From an uncultured Oscillospiraceae bacterium (GTDB lineage: Bacteria; Bacillota; Clostridia; Oscillospirales; Oscillospiraceae), in assembly GCA_947624465.1 (NCBI GenBank), contig CANQKJ010000034.1:1-12191 (forward strand): 12,191 nucleotides of DNA, read 5' to 3'. The position numbers and the translations under genes were made by a program. The stretch's first letter is position 1. The number at the start of each line of letters is the position of its first letter. Under the pieces are notes generated by a model. The model was not told where the DNA came from. It saw only the letters and a program-made list of their open reading frames with translations, and ran no database searches. Positions 1 to 6,513 of this stretch are shown piece after piece.

Positions 1-32
1 GGGTCGCTTCAAGGGCTTTGTTGGTTTTCACG

Positions 33-65
33 GCGGGGGTCACTTTTTCGGTGCGGGGGTCACTT
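33..65. repeat. Pair of 13-bp direct repeats, 20-bp period (copy 1)
   Basis: The 13-mer GCGGGGGTCACTT occurs at 33-45 and 53-65, exactly 20 bp apart, which places both on the same face of the helix. The same pair with the same spacing is present at 8820-8852. Conservation of sequence and period in both islands suggests a protein binding site, for example for an excision or transcription regulator. The role is inferred. Confidence 0.6.
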
Positions 66-208
66 CGGGGATGACTTTCCTGGGAAGCGCCCGGTTTTCA
101 AGGCTCTGGCTGGGTTCCAAATGGGGATAAGAGACGTTTTGGAGCCAGAAGCGCAGAAAAAAGCAGGGCAACAGTTACCCCGCAGTAAACAAGGAAAAGC
201 CTTCCGAA

Positions 209-277
209 AAATGATAACAGTTTGCTAATTCTGCCCGCCACCCCTGGCTATTCACGGCCAGGGGTGGTATTGTGTGT
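209..277 (+). promoter_or_regulatory. Shared 69-bp leader, copy 1, upstream of the recombinase operon
   Basis: This block aligns without gaps to 8997-9065 and 10255-10323 (51 of 69 identical to the latter by hand). It starts with AAATGATAACAGTTTG and contains GGCTATTC and TGGTATTGTG, either of which could be a -10 region; no good -35 is evident. Copies 2 and 3 contain an inverted repeat, ACAGTT/AACTGT, which is degenerate here. It ends just before the ribosome binding site of the DUF6809-like gene, so it is probably the promoter or operator region of the integration operon. Confidence 0.5.
238..267. promoter_or_regulatory. 11-bp perfect hairpin in leader copy 1
   Basis: CCACCCCTGGC (238-248) and GCCAGGGGTGG (257-267) are perfect reverse complements around an 8-nt loop. 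No T-run follows, so it is not a standard terminator; it could be an attenuator, an operator or an mRNA-stabilising stem just upstream of the ribosome binding site. The other two leader copies have the left arm region but not the right, so the hairpin is specific to island 1. Confidence 0.5.
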
Positions 278-297
278 CGCTGAAGGAGGCGACCGCC

Positions 298-624
298 ATG
301 CCCGAATATCTGAAAGCCCTGCACGAACGGTTCACTACAGCGTCACCTGAAGCGATGAAAATACAGCGTGAGCGGGACAGAATCCTCGCCCGCCTGCGGG
401 GACAGCTGGGCAAGAGCCAACGGGTCCTGCTGCTCCATCTGCTGGATCTGGAAGACGACCTGCGGGACCAGACCTCACTGGACAGCTTCCTCTCCGGCGT
501 CCGTCTGGCCAGAGGGATCGGGCAGGAGCTGGGCGAACTGCCACCCTACTCCTTCGACGGTGAAAACGAAGAACATGCGAGGAAAAGAAACGGAGGCGAC
601 CCACAGTGCAAAAGAAACTCCTGA
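298..624 (+). CDS. DUF6809-like small protein, recombinase-linked (island 1)
   Basis: A predicted 108-aa cytoplasmic protein of unknown function. It is mostly helical and charged: residues 1-37 lead into the segment QRVLLLHLLDLEDDL (41-55), then FLSGVRLARGI (64-74), which resembles the FxxGFRLGARL signature I associate with DUF6809 proteins of clostridia; the tail from about 80 is polar. The start is ATG 298, since AAGGAGG at 283-289 lies 8 nt upstream; the frame is open further upstream (GTG 274), but that start would lie 5' of this site. Its 3' end overlaps the recombinase start by 19 nt, implying translational coupling. A regulator of integration or excision is a reasonable guess from position only. 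The family match is from memory. Confidence 0.7.
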   Translation: MPEYLKALHERFTTASPEAMKIQRERDRILARLRGQLGKSQRVLLLHLLDLEDDLRDQTSLDSFLSGVRLARGIGQELGELPPYSFDGENEEHARKRNGGDPQCKRNS

Positions 625-1820
625 CCAACGGCAACGTATTCAAGCGCACCGACGGGCGCTGGAACGGCGTGGTCTGGTACCTGGACGAGCAGGGGGAACG
701 GAAGCGCAAATCCTTCTGCGGCACCTCCAAGCCGGAAGTCAAGGCCAAGATCACCGAGTACATCGCGGACTTCAAACACCAGCTCACCGCCTCCGATGAA
801 TCCAAAGCCAAGCTGGAGGACAGCATGAAAAACTGGATCCGAGTATTCAAGTTCCCGTCGGTGGAGCGCACCACCTACGACCGCCTGGAGTGGACGGCCA
901 TCCATCTGGTCTATCCCCTGCTGGGAGACAAGGTGGTGGGCGACGTCACCTCGGCGGATGTGAAAGCAACCCTCAATCACTGGATGACCAAAGGCTACAC
1001 CTACAACACGGTCAAAAAAGTCCACAACCTCCTCACAGACTACTTCCGCTACCTCACCCAGCAGGAACTCATCCCCAAGGACCCCATGCAAGCAGCGCCC
1101 ATGATCAAGCGGGCGAACTTCCTGGCCGCCCAAGGCAAAGAGAATTTACCCATCTCCGAAACCGTCACAATCTTCTCACCCTCTGAAATTGAGCGCTTCA
1201 AGGCCGAGGCTGCCCGAACCTGGAGCAACGGCAAACGAATCTACCAGCAATCTTCCGCCTACGTTCTGATGCTGAACACCGGCCTCCGCACCTGTGAAGT
1301 CCTCGGCCTGCTGAACAGCGACATCGACCTGGCCCGCCAGGTCATCCACCTCCAGCGGGGCGTGAAGGAGATCGCCAGGCGCAACGGCGTGGAGGCCGCC
1401 GGCGGCATGGAGATGAAGGTAGGCAAGCTGAAAACCGCCTCCAGCAAGCGGGATGTGCCTCTGAATCAAACCGCCGTGGACACCATCCTGGACCTGCGGG
1501 CGGAGCGGTACTTCGGAACGGACAGCCCGCTGATTGCCGACGAGAAAGGGAACTACACCAGGCCAGTGAACTTCCGCAAGCGATACTATCGAATCCTTGA
1601 GGCCGCCGGGATCGAGCAGAAAGGACTGCACAGCCTCCGCCACACATTCGCCACCAACCTGGTCAACGGCGTGAAGCAAGCGGATGGAACGATCAAAGCC
1701 CTCTCGCCCCGCCAGGTGGCAGACCTCCTGGGCCACTCCACCTCGGAGATCACAGAACTCTACTATGTGCGTAAAGACACCGCCCGTCTGGCCGGGATCA
1801 CGGTGGGATTCGAACTGTGA
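606..1820 (+). CDS. Tyrosine recombinase / integrase (island 1)
   Basis: A 404-aa site-specific recombinase that integrates and excises the island at tRNA-Trp by strand exchange through a covalent 3'-phosphotyrosine. Residues 5-58 form an N-terminal arm-type DNA-binding domain (NGNVFKRTDGRWNG...), about 72-155 a SAM-like core-binding domain, and 190-400 the catalytic domain. The catalytic set is visible: R228 in NTGLRTCEVLGL, probable K276 in KLKTASSKRDVPL, H342 and R345 in LHSLRHTFAT, H377 in LLGHS, and nucleophile Y386 in ELYYVRK. The start is GTG 606 with GGAGG at 592-596; the preceding DUF6809-like gene overlaps it. All active-site residues are present, so the enzyme should be functional. 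It differs from the island 2 copy at about 36 residues; the first 59 residues are identical. Confidence 0.93.
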   Translation: MQKKLLTNGNVFKRTDGRWNGVVWYLDEQGERKRKSFCGTSKPEVKAKITEYIADFKHQLTASDESKAKLEDSMKNWIRVFKFPSVERTTYDRLEWTAIHLVYPLLGDKVVGDVTSADVKATLNHWMTKGYTYNTVKKVHNLLTDYFRYLTQQELIPKDPMQAAPMIKRANFLAAQGKENLPISETVTIFSPSEIERFKAEAARTWSNGKRIYQQSSAYVLMLNTGLRTCEVLGLLNSDIDLARQVIHLQRGVKEIARRNGVEAAGGMEMKVGKLKTASSKRDVPLNQTAVDTILDLRAERYFGTDSPLIADEKGNYTRPVNFRKRYYRILEAAGIEQKGLHSLRHTFATNLVNGVKQADGTIKALSPRQVADLLGHSTSEITELYYVRKDTARLAGITVGFEL

Positions 1821-1885
1821 ACCTGAAAAAACTCCCATGCCTAAAACAATAGGACACCCAGCGGCGCAAAAACTGAGATACTAAT

Positions 1886-1933
1886 ACAAAGAAAACGCTC
1901 CCCAAGCCGGCAGAGGCGCTGGCCTGGGGAGCG
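1886..1933 (-). terminator. Rho-independent terminator, best read on the minus strand (island 1)
   Basis: The arms 1896-1908 and 1921-1933 pair at 12 of 13 positions around a 12-nt loop. On the minus strand the stem is followed by TTTTCTTTGT (1895-1886), while the plus strand lacks a T-run. It would stop transcripts entering the recombinase gene from the tRNA side; it may also act weakly after the recombinase. An equivalent but different hairpin sits at 11942-11975. Confidence 0.6.
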
Positions 1934-2061
1934 AAACTGTGATGCTATTTTGGTGCTGTACCCGACGGAACGGGGCGGGACCGTTGACGCCAGACAGCAC
2001 GATTTGAGCGTCATTTGGGCATCAGACTCGGTCTTGCGAAAACCATCCCGCCGAAAAAGTA

Positions 2062-2098
2062 CCGAAAAAGCTCCGAAGTCAGGTGACTTCGGAGCTTT
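2062..2098 (-). terminator. tRNA-Trp terminator carried with the attachment region (island 1)
   Basis: The stem around AAGTCAGGTGACTT with flanking GCTCCG/CGGAGC (2067-2098) is followed on the minus strand by a short T-run and a second T-rich stretch. It lies just downstream of the tRNA 3' fragment in tRNA orientation. The same hairpin occurs at 12111-12144. Confidence 0.65.
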
Positions 2099-2101
2099 CA
2101 T

Positions 2102-2146
2102 TGGCAGGGGCAGAAGGATTCGAACCCTCGGCACTCGGTTTTGGAG
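2102..2146 (-). repeat. att core copy 1: 3' part of tRNA-Trp (junction of islands 1 and 2)
   Basis: Read on the minus strand, these 45 bp begin with the anticodon loop CTCCAAA (anticodon CCA, tryptophan), followed by the 3' anticodon stem ACCGA, variable loop, T arm with GGTTCGAATC, acceptor strand TGCCCCT, G and CCA. The 5' half of the tRNA is absent: sequence after 2146 is unrelated. It is identical to 12147-12191. It acts as the right end of island 1 and left end of island 2. It is a tRNA fragment, not a functional tRNA gene. Confidence 0.9.
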
Positions 2147-2250
2147 TGGCTGTTGGAAAATTCCTGCGGCGCGGAGCTTTCCGCTCGGTTCGGGCGGTTG
2201 CGGGAGAGCGATGGCTTTTCCACCCTGCTGTTGATGCTTTTTTGATGCTA
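2147..2250. other. Left-end spacer of island 2, no gene seen
   Basis: About 100 bp between the att core and the end of doc. No credible ORF or tRNA half is present. It contains TTGATGC followed by TTTTTTGATGCTATT near 2228-2250; TGATGCTATT also occurs beside both recombinase-proximal ends (about 1940 and 11986), so this could be an integrase arm-type site. That reading is inference from a 10-bp match. Confidence 0.3.
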
Positions 2251-2631
2251 TTACCCCTTCTGGTGAACAACCAACCATCGCAAGAGTTCATCATAATCCC
2301 GTTCCCCGGAGGCCAGCGCTAACACGATTTCAGAGAGCTCCTGTTGGGAATAACTCAGCTCTATCCCGTTCAGTGCAAGAAACACCAGCATGGCGTGAGC
2401 GCCGATCCGCTTGTTACCGTCGACGAAGGGGTGGTTTTTCACCAGCCCATAGCAGAGCCGGGCCGCTTTCTGCTGGAGGGATGGGTAGGCGTCCGTTTCA
2501 CCGAATCCCTGAAAGGGCGCCTCCAGCGCGGACTCCAGCAACCCCTCATCCCGGACCCCCGGCAGCCCTCCGGTCTGAGCCAAAAGCTGCTCGTGGAGAA
2601 CAAGGATCTGCTGTTTGCTCAGGACCTTCAT
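2251..2631 (-). CDS. doc: Doc-type toxin of the Fic/Doc family
   Basis: A 126-aa toxin of the Fic fold. The signature HPFVDGNKR spans residues 67-75, with catalytic H67; the lysine in GNKR is the Doc-type variant of the Fic motif, in which studied members phosphorylate EF-Tu and stop translation instead of AMPylating targets. The length and the N-terminal segment LHEQLLAQTGGLPGVRDEGLLESAL match stand-alone Doc proteins. The ATG at 2631 overlaps the antitoxin stop in an ATGA junction, so the pair is co-translated. It lies at the left end of island 2, divergent from the M48 operon, and probably stabilises the island. The EF-Tu target is family knowledge and is not shown here. Confidence 0.9.
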   Translation of the reverse strand: MKVLSKQQILVLHEQLLAQTGGLPGVRDEGLLESALEAPFQGFGETDAYPSLQQKAARLCYGLVKNHPFVDGNKRIGAHAMLVFLALNGIELSYSQQELSEIVLALASGERDYDELLRWLVVHQKG

Positions 2632-2870
2632 TGCGCCAGGACCTCATATGCCTCGCGGTTCTCTTTCATCAGGCGGGCGGAAATGGCGAGCACATCCTCG
2701 TCCTCCGCCTGCTGGACCTTCTCCGCCCGGCTGAACTCAACGATGAGATAGCGGGGCACGTTATTTTTCAAAATGACGGCGGAACCCTTCTCATCTACCA
2801 GGCGGGCCACCTTGGAAAAGTTCTGATTGGCCTCGGTGATGGAGACCAGCGTTCCGGTGCTGACTTTCAT
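2628..2870 (-). CDS. phd: Phd/YefM-family antitoxin
   Basis: A predicted 80-aa antitoxin that should bind and neutralise Doc through its C-terminal tail and repress its own promoter through its N-terminal domain. The N-terminal segment STGTLVSITEANQNFSKV and the core GSAVILKNNVPRYLIVEF are typical of the Phd/YefM fold; the C-terminal 30 residues are charged and likely disordered until toxin is bound. I chose ATG 2870: AGGAG lies 10 nt upstream, while the alternative GTG at 2879 has only 1 nt after the same site. It is the first gene of the pair, overlapping doc by 4 nt, behind a near-consensus promoter at 2896-2924. Confidence 0.88.
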   Translation of the reverse strand: MKVSTGTLVSITEANQNFSKVARLVDEKGSAVILKNNVPRYLIVEFSRAEKVQQAEDEDVLAISARLMKENREAYEVLAQ

Positions 2871-2895
2871 ACGAACCACGCTCCTTTCTATCGCT

Positions 2896-2924
2896 ATTAT
2901 AGCACAGCGTTAGGAGAAATACAA
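2896..2924 (-). promoter_or_regulatory. Promoter of the phd-doc operon
   Basis: On the minus strand, -35 TTGTAT (2924-2919), a 17-bp spacer and a perfect -10 TATAAT (2901-2896) lie 25 bp upstream of the antitoxin start, with AGGAG between. It faces away from the M48 operon promoter. Confidence 0.75.
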
Positions 2925-2932
2925 CCTATAAA

Positions 2933-2968
2933 TGCGGTTCAAACTCTTGTCCGCATTCGCGTTACGCG
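2933..2968. promoter_or_regulatory. Candidate operators between the divergent promoters
   Basis: The gap between the two divergent promoters holds two symmetric elements: TGCGG/CCGCA (2933-2937 and 2951-2955) and CGCGT-T-ACGCG (2958-2968). Either could bind the Phd-type antitoxin or the XRE protein. The arms are short, so this is a weak call. Confidence 0.3.
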
Positions 2969-3005
2969 CTCTGCGCAAAATTCACTTGCATTTTTCAAGA
3001 AAACC

Positions 3006-3034
3006 TTGACATTCTTCCTGGCCCGATGTACGAT
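3006..3034 (+). promoter_or_regulatory. Promoter of the XRE-M48-TerB operon
   Basis: A consensus -35 TTGACA (3006-3011), 17-bp spacer and -10 TACGAT (3029-3034) lie 37 bp upstream of the XRE gene. It is the only good plus-strand promoter seen before the five-gene run. Confidence 0.7.
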
Positions 3035-3071
3035 ACAAATATAGCGACCATCTCTAAAAGGAGGGATTTTC

Positions 3072-3314
3072 GTGCCGGTCAGCTATAAAAAGCTCTGGAA
3101 GTTGATGATCGACAAGAATATCAACAAAACGGAACTGACCCACCTTGCGGGGATCACCACAAACGCGATGGCCAAACTCGGCAGAGATGAAGATGTCAAG
3201 GTCAATGTGTTGGAAAAGCTCTGCACTACCCTGGACTGCACGCTGGACGATATCGTTGAATTTGTCCCCGACTCCGAGCGCGGACCCGAAAAAGATAAAA
3301 CTATAGGGAGGTAG
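3072..3314 (+). CDS. Small XRE-family (Cro/C1-type HTH) regulator
   Basis: An 80-aa DNA-binding protein made almost entirely of one helix-turn-helix domain. Residues 18-38 (NKTELTHLAGITTNAMAKLG) are the HTH, and the later LEKLCTTLDCTLDDIVEFV (48-65) is the usual closing helix pair of short YozG-like XRE proteins. The start is GTG 3072 with AAGGAGGG (3058-3065) 6 nt upstream. It is the first gene of the operon; the stop is 8 nt before the M48 start and its last codons contain the M48 ribosome binding site, so the two are coupled. It probably autoregulates the operon and could act on the divergent phd-doc promoter; both are inferred from position. Confidence 0.88.
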   Translation: MPVSYKKLWKLMIDKNINKTELTHLAGITTNAMAKLGRDEDVKVNVLEKLCTTLDCTLDDIVEFVPDSERGPEKDKTIGR

Positions 3315-3322
3315 GTGTTACT

Positions 3323-5716
3323 ATGCCGTATCGTTCCGAGCTGTATATGCACGATCTGGACCGAGAAGTGACCGCCGCTCTGAATACGTTCCCGAAGTTT
3401 ACGGAACTGCTGGAGGCCTATCACGCCAACTTCGACGAAAAGGCTTTTCGGTTCCGTTACCTTTCCTCCGCCATTCGCCTGAGCGAAAAACAGATGCCGG
3501 GGATATACAATCTGCTCCCGCCGGTCTGTGACCAACTGAGCATCCCCGTGCCGGAGCTGTACTATCTGAAATCAACAGAACTGAACGCCTGGACTTACGG
3601 AAGCGTCCGGCCATATGTCGTAGTGACCTCCGAACTGGTGGAGAAGCTGCCGGTCGATTTGATTTCGAGCGTCCTGGCGCACGAATGCGGGCACATCGCC
3701 TGCAAGCACACCCTTTATCATTCCATCGCGGCACTGCTCATAAATGGCGTTGAAAACAGCCCCCTGGCGCTGATCCCCGCGATCCGGAGGCTCCTGAAGC
3801 CGGCGCTGGTCCAGGCATTGCGGTTCTGGGATCGGTGCAGCGAGCTGTCGGCAGACCGGGCCGCCGTCCTCTGTGACGGCAATGCGAAAAAAACAGTTGA
3901 CACGCTTTTAAAAGTGCATGGCTACGATGAAAACATCAATCTGGATGAATTTCTGAAGCAGGCTTTAGACCTCAAAGCGTTCGTCAACGATTCCAAGTCC
4001 AACAAATTCCTCGAACAGATGATCACGCAGTTTGATGACCATCCGCGAATGGCGACGCGCGTCTATGAGTGTTATGAGTGGTCGAAGTCAGCGCAGTACC
4101 AGGGGATCGTCGATGGTACATACACCATCGAAGAAAAGCGGGCAGAGGAACAGCGCTGCTCGGAGGAGGAAGTCGTCTCCGCCGAAGTGGCCTTCACCGC
4201 AGAACAGCAGCAGGACAAGCCCGGTCTGGAAGAGATCAACCAGGCGCTTCAAAGGGTCGATTCCGAATTGGAGCGGTACACCAGCCGGGCGGACAAATTC
4301 GATTACGCCGTAGCCGTGGGCAGCGGGATCCTCTCCGGTATCATCGACAGCGTTTTTGTGGGCGAGATCGAAATCACAGGCAATGATATCAACTTGTCCC
4401 ATGAGCAGGTCAACCGTTTCATTCAGGACTATGCGGCGGATAGGGGGCTTGACAGCACCCATCTGAAAGACGCAATCAGTGATTTGGAACAAACATTCAA
4501 GGTCGCTCAAGATAACGTCTGGAAGGGAGCCGGAATCAGCGTATCCGCTAAAAATCATCACCTTGCGGATCTTGCCCATCACCCGACGCCGCTCGGGCTT
4601 ATGGCCTCCCTTGTGGTGCAGTTCCTCCGCATCGGTACTTTTGTAAACCGTGAGGGCGAGTGGCATTTCTTCCTGGTTGAAACGCATCCCAAGGATCTAT
4701 TGCAAATTCTCGCACCGGCTATATTGACCGGAATCCTGAACTGGCTGGCCGCGGCTGCCGAACAGCACTATAAAGCGCAGGACGGTAATGAAATACCCAC
4801 AAGTCTGCACACAATCGTTCACTTAATTGCGTCAACGCCCATGTTAATCGAAATCGTAAAGTGCGCCGATAATTGGTTTGGGCATCTGGTCAGCGATATG
4901 GGCGGCTCTAAAAATACCGCCGGAGGCGGAATGGGGATACCAGGGGTTTTCCTCTCGCTCCTATACGAGATCGCAAGCCTGCCCGGCTTGAAGAATTCCG
5001 GCCTTCCCCAGTTTGTGAACAATCTATACCAGAATCAGAAGTTGGATCTGCGCCGTGAATTGCCACTGTACAAAGCAGCAGGCAAACAGGCATTCCCCGT
5101 TATCTTTAACGAGCTTATGGTTCGTATAGGGTTTTTGTTTACACACCTCGCACGCGAGTTGAAGCGTCATGACGGCGTCAAGGGTATCAATTGGAGCAAT
5201 GTGATCCCGCTGAAAAACCGGACGGTAGACAGGATGCTCGCAGTTGCGTCCATGACTTTCACGGTCGCCGATACCGCCGACGCCGCCATCCGGGCCGCCA
5301 TCGAGTCCGGAGCAAACTGGGTGCTGTTCGCCGGGCGGTTCGTCACAAGGTTCAACTACGTGGGCGCGGGCAGGGCCGCCGTCGCCATTGTGAGGGAGGT
5401 CTCCAACGAGAAGCGGGAGACGCAGCTGATCCACGAGAAGATGCTCCTGTCCGAGGCAAAGGCGTCCCTGTTCCTGGAGCAGCTCCAGCAGTTCAAGACA
5501 CAGCTCGAAGAAAAGGTGTCCAACTATCTTGCGGAGGATATCGAGGCGTTCCTGTCGGGCTTCGACTATATGCGGCAGGGCCTGGACGCCGGCGACTCTG
5601 ATCTCGTCATTCGCGGGAACGTCATCATCCAAAAGGTCCTCGGCAGAGAGCCGCAATTTACGAATCAGGAAGAATTCGACGCGCTGATGGGATCGGACGT
5701 CCCATTGACGCTGTGA
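3323..5716 (+). CDS. M48-family zinc metallopeptidase fused to a long C-terminal domain
   Basis: A 797-aa protein. The N-terminal about 255 residues are an M48 (HtpX/Ste24-like) peptidase: HEXXH is HECGH at 120-124, the third zinc ligand is probably E174 in CSELSADRAAVL, and DDHPRMATRVYE (238-249) is the usual closing motif. Unlike HtpX it has no N-terminal membrane segments. Residues about 271-320 are charged and likely a linker or coiled coil. From about 325 to 700 follows a domain with DYAVAVGSGILSGIIDSVFVG (327-347), HHLADLAHHPTPLGL (412-426) and HLVSDMGGS...GIPG (521-541), then NRTVDRML and a helical tail (700-797). I recognise this second region as recurring in uncharacterised clostridial proteins but cannot name it. 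The RBS AGGGAGG is at 3305-3311. The TerB gene follows after 16 nt. Confidence 0.85.
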   Translation: MPYRSELYMHDLDREVTAALNTFPKFTELLEAYHANFDEKAFRFRYLSSAIRLSEKQMPGIYNLLPPVCDQLSIPVPELYYLKSTELNAWTYGSVRPYVVVTSELVEKLPVDLISSVLAHECGHIACKHTLYHSIAALLINGVENSPLALIPAIRRLLKPALVQALRFWDRCSELSADRAAVLCDGNAKKTVDTLLKVHGYDENINLDEFLKQALDLKAFVNDSKSNKFLEQMITQFDDHPRMATRVYECYEWSKSAQYQGIVDGTYTIEEKRAEEQRCSEEEVVSAEVAFTAEQQQDKPGLEEINQALQRVDSELERYTSRADKFDYAVAVGSGILSGIIDSVFVGEIEITGNDINLSHEQVNRFIQDYAADRGLDSTHLKDAISDLEQTFKVAQDNVWKGAGISVSAKNHHLADLAHHPTPLGLMASLVVQFLRIGTFVNREGEWHFFLVETHPKDLLQILAPAILTGILNWLAAAAEQHYKAQDGNEIPTSLHTIVHLIASTPMLIEIVKCADNWFGHLVSDMGGSKNTAGGGMGIPGVFLSLLYEIASLPGLKNSGLPQFVNNLYQNQKLDLRRELPLYKAAGKQAFPVIFNELMVRIGFLFTHLARELKRHDGVKGINWSNVIPLKNRTVDRMLAVASMTFTVADTADAAIRAAIESGANWVLFAGRFVTRFNYVGAGRAAVAIVREVSNEKRETQLIHEKMLLSEAKASLFLEQLQQFKTQLEEKVSNYLAEDIEAFLSGFDYMRQGLDAGDSDLVIRGNVIIQKVLGREPQFTNQEEFDALMGSDVPLTL

Positions 5717-5732
5717 TGGGAGGGTCAGGCAA

Positions 5733-6494
5733 ATGGCAAAAAAGGAACCCAGCAGCGAGAAAGGAAAAGGCATCATCAACTCGCTGCACGGCGCCGTTGA
5801 TTCCGTCAAAGCATCGGTACAGAGTGTGAAGATGCCGGAGATCAAAGCGCCGGAACTCAAGGTCCCCGGCCAAGTCAAGGAGCTGTTTCAGAAAAAGCCC
5901 CGCAAGGCCAAACAGGAAAGCACTGCCCAGCCGTTGGAAATCAAGTCAATCTCGACGCGGAACGCCATAAAGATCATCTACTATCTGATGGCGGCGGACG
6001 GTGAAGTGTTCCACAGCGAGGAAGAAAAATATGACGCCATCGGGGCGGAACTGGACCCGAACTTTGCGGAACACAAGGAACAGATCGTAAAAGAGTGTCA
6101 GGCTCAGATGGAAAAGGTCATCGACCCGGAGGACTACTATGACGTCCTCCAGGACGGCGTTGAGGCGGCGATCTCCTCCTCCGTTCAGACAGAGGACACC
6201 TTCATCACGCCGAAGCTGCTGGTCTGGGATCTGCTGACCGTGGCCTACAGCGACGAGAGCTACGACGAAGCCGAGCGAAAACTCTTGAAATACGTCGTGC
6301 GCAAGCTGAACATCGACAAGGCCGTATTCCTGGAGCTGGAGAGCAGCATCCTGACGTTGCTGGATCTGGAGAAGGAGCTGGCCTGGATCAAGACGACGGA
6401 CAGGCCGTATCTGACGATCGAGGCCATGGTCAACGAGATCGCGGACAGAAAGAGCGTGATCTTCGAGAGCGTGAAGGCTCTGATCGCGCTTTAA
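5733..6494 (+). CDS. TerB-like domain protein
   Basis: A 253-aa cytoplasmic protein. Residues 1-70 are lysine-rich and contain a proline repeat (MPEIKAPELKVPGQVKELF), probably unstructured. Residues about 75-215 look like a TerB helical domain: AIKIIYYLMAADGEVFHSEEE (78-98) and LLTVAYSDESYDEAERKLL (167-185) are its two acidic repeat segments, and in TerB these positions bind metal. TerB proteins occur in tellurite/stress and phage-defence clusters and are thought to link membrane proteins to partners. The start ATG 5733 has GGGAGGG 8 nt upstream, 16 nt after the M48 gene; the next gene follows 19 nt later, so all three should be one transcript and perhaps one complex. The family call is by motif only. 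Confidence 0.7.
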   Translation: MAKKEPSSEKGKGIINSLHGAVDSVKASVQSVKMPEIKAPELKVPGQVKELFQKKPRKAKQESTAQPLEIKSISTRNAIKIIYYLMAADGEVFHSEEEKYDAIGAELDPNFAEHKEQIVKECQAQMEKVIDPEDYYDVLQDGVEAAISSSVQTEDTFITPKLLVWDLLTVAYSDESYDEAERKLLKYVVRKLNIDKAVFLELESSILTLLDLEKELAWIKTTDRPYLTIEAMVNEIADRKSVIFESVKALIAL

Positions 6495-6513
6495 GACGGG
6501 AGGGGAAGACAGT

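Larger units (their letters stand above)
1..2146 (+). mobile_element. Right end of island 1 (partial), integrated at tRNA-Trp
   Basis: This segment holds a leader, a DUF6809-like gene, a tyrosine recombinase and a terminal tRNA-Trp 3' fragment. The same order recurs at 8788-12191, with the recombinase starts 10,044 bp apart and the tRNA fragments 10,045 bp apart, so it is the integration module of a second, related island whose left part lies before base 1. Base 1 corresponds to base 8788. Because the tRNA fragment at 2102-2146 is followed by unrelated DNA and not by the 5' half of the tRNA, island 2 appears to have inserted between island 1 and the tRNA gene. The boundaries come from the repeats; the left end is not visible. 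Confidence 0.75.

Noticed and set aside
274..297. Upstream start (GTG 274) for the DUF6809-like gene
   Set aside because: The AAGGAGG ribosome binding site lies inside that extension and fits ATG 298; the same layout holds for the island 2 copy.
335..1133. Long minus-strand frames opposite the first recombinase (335-874, 546-1133)
   Set aside because: They lie antisense to a clearly real gene, have no ribosome binding site and show low-complexity composition typical of GC-rich shadow frames.
2102..2146. A functional tRNA-Trp gene
   Set aside because: Only the part from the anticodon loop to CCA is present; the D arm, 5' anticodon stem and 5' acceptor strand are missing after 2146.
2344..3044. 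Plus-strand frames 2344-2751 and 2373-3044 across phd-doc
   Set aside because: They overlap the well-supported minus-strand Phd and Doc genes and run through both promoters.
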